Assembly (NCBI GenBank): GCA_027451605.1
Contig: DAIDJA010000128.1
Location: 1-5,832 of the forward strand
Source: Acidimicrobiales bacterium
GTDB taxonomy: Bacteria; Actinomycetota; Acidimicrobiia; Acidimicrobiales; JABEUL01
Direction: 5' to 3'
Length of the DNA: 5,832 nucleotides
The translations under genes and the position numbers were made by a program. Below the pieces are notes generated by a model. It searched no databases and had not been told where the DNA came from. It worked only from the letters and a program-made list of their open reading frames with translations. Each line of letters opens with the position of its first letter. Positions within the stretch are counted from its first letter, which is position 1. This document shows, piece by piece, positions 5,572 through 5,832 of this stretch.

Positions 5572-5832
5572 ATGACTGACAAAAAAGTAATAGTTGAAGA
5601 TGTCGATTCCGTAAGGATAGTTACTATCAACAGAAGTCAAATGAGGAACTGTGTTGACAGAGATGTCGCAGACTCCTTAGTTGTGGCATTTGAGGAATTT
5701 GATTCTGACGATAAATTAAAGGTTGCCATATTAACCGGCGCGGGAGGTAATTTCTGTGCCGGAGCTGATTTAAAGGCAATTTCATCAGGCAATGGAAATA
5801 AAGTAACATTAGACGGCTACGCTCCATTGGGA
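5572..5832 (+). CDS. Enoyl-CoA hydratase/crotonase family protein, partial (C-terminus beyond right edge)
   Basis: The first 87 codons are present and remain open to the window edge. 'VRIVTINRSQMRNCVD' (14-29) and 'VAILTGAGGNFCAGADLKAI' (51-70) are the conserved crotonase N-terminal motifs; the second contributes the first backbone NH of the oxyanion hole that binds the thioester carbonyl. The family is usually about 255-290 residues, so about two thirds is missing, including the second oxyanion-hole glycine and any catalytic glutamates. Hydratase, isomerase and related activities therefore cannot be told apart. Placement after an acyl-CoA dehydrogenase suggests hydration of the enoyl-CoA product. 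ATG 5572 is the first ATG after an in-frame stop (5548-5550) but has no Shine-Dalgarno-like sequence; GATAAT lies directly before it. Confidence 0.92.
   Translation, partial: MTDKKVIVEDVDSVRIVTINRSQMRNCVDRDVADSLVVAFEEFDSDDKLKVAILTGAGGNFCAGADLKAISSGNGNKVTLDGYAPLG

Noticed and set aside
5627..5827. 66-residue minus-strand frame over the crotonase gene
   Set aside because: It is low in complexity (rich in Leu, Arg, Gln) and antisense to conserved crotonase motifs.

Overview
The window reads as a bacterial chromosome segment of moderate-to-low GC content, using the standard code (TAA, TAG and TGA all end genes here). The acyl-CoA dehydrogenase (ACAD10/11-like, C-terminal 'DGADEVH') and the crotonase ('RNCVDRDVADSL', 'NFCAGADLKAI') resemble actinobacterial versions. 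A low-GC actinobacterium, perhaps an Acidimicrobiia-like environmental lineage, is my best guess, but it is an inference and not secure. No tRNA, rRNA, CRISPR array, transposase or phage gene is visible.

Layout. (1) Bases 1-457, minus strand: N-terminal 152 codons of a TetR-family repressor that runs off the left edge. (2) Bases 458-537: divergent intergenic region with a 23-bp imperfect palindrome (478-500), a good candidate for the repressor's operator. (3) Bases 538-1371, plus strand: an SDR-family oxidoreductase with an enlarged cofactor-binding glycine loop. (4) Bases 1372-1860: about 490 bases with no convincing gene, but with short hairpins, a palindrome and a perfect 15-bp tandem duplication. 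(5) Bases 1861-4044: a 727-residue glycosyltransferase joining a GT2-type (GT-A fold) domain to a GT4-like (GT-B fold) domain, ending in a very basic tail. (6) Bases 4045-4234: short intergenic region with a hairpin and a small palindrome. (7) Bases 4235-5527: acyl-CoA dehydrogenase with a GTG start. (8) From 5572 to the right edge: the start of an enoyl-CoA hydratase/crotonase.

How the parts fit. The TetR-SDR pair looks like a locally controlled redox gene. The dehydrogenase and crotonase, 44 bases apart on the same strand, are probably co-transcribed and would carry out successive steps of CoA-thioester (fatty-acid-like) oxidation. The glycosyltransferase looks out of place: it has no polysaccharide-gene neighbours in view, non-coding DNA lies on both sides, and its sampled GC is about 34% (bases 2881-3180) against about 44% in samples of the SDR (841-1140) and the dehydrogenase (4981-5280). 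Transfer is a reasonable explanation, but it is not proven. I see no clearly new multi-gene system. The most distinctive items are the two-domain glycosyltransferase, the altered SDR loop and the TetR operator candidate.
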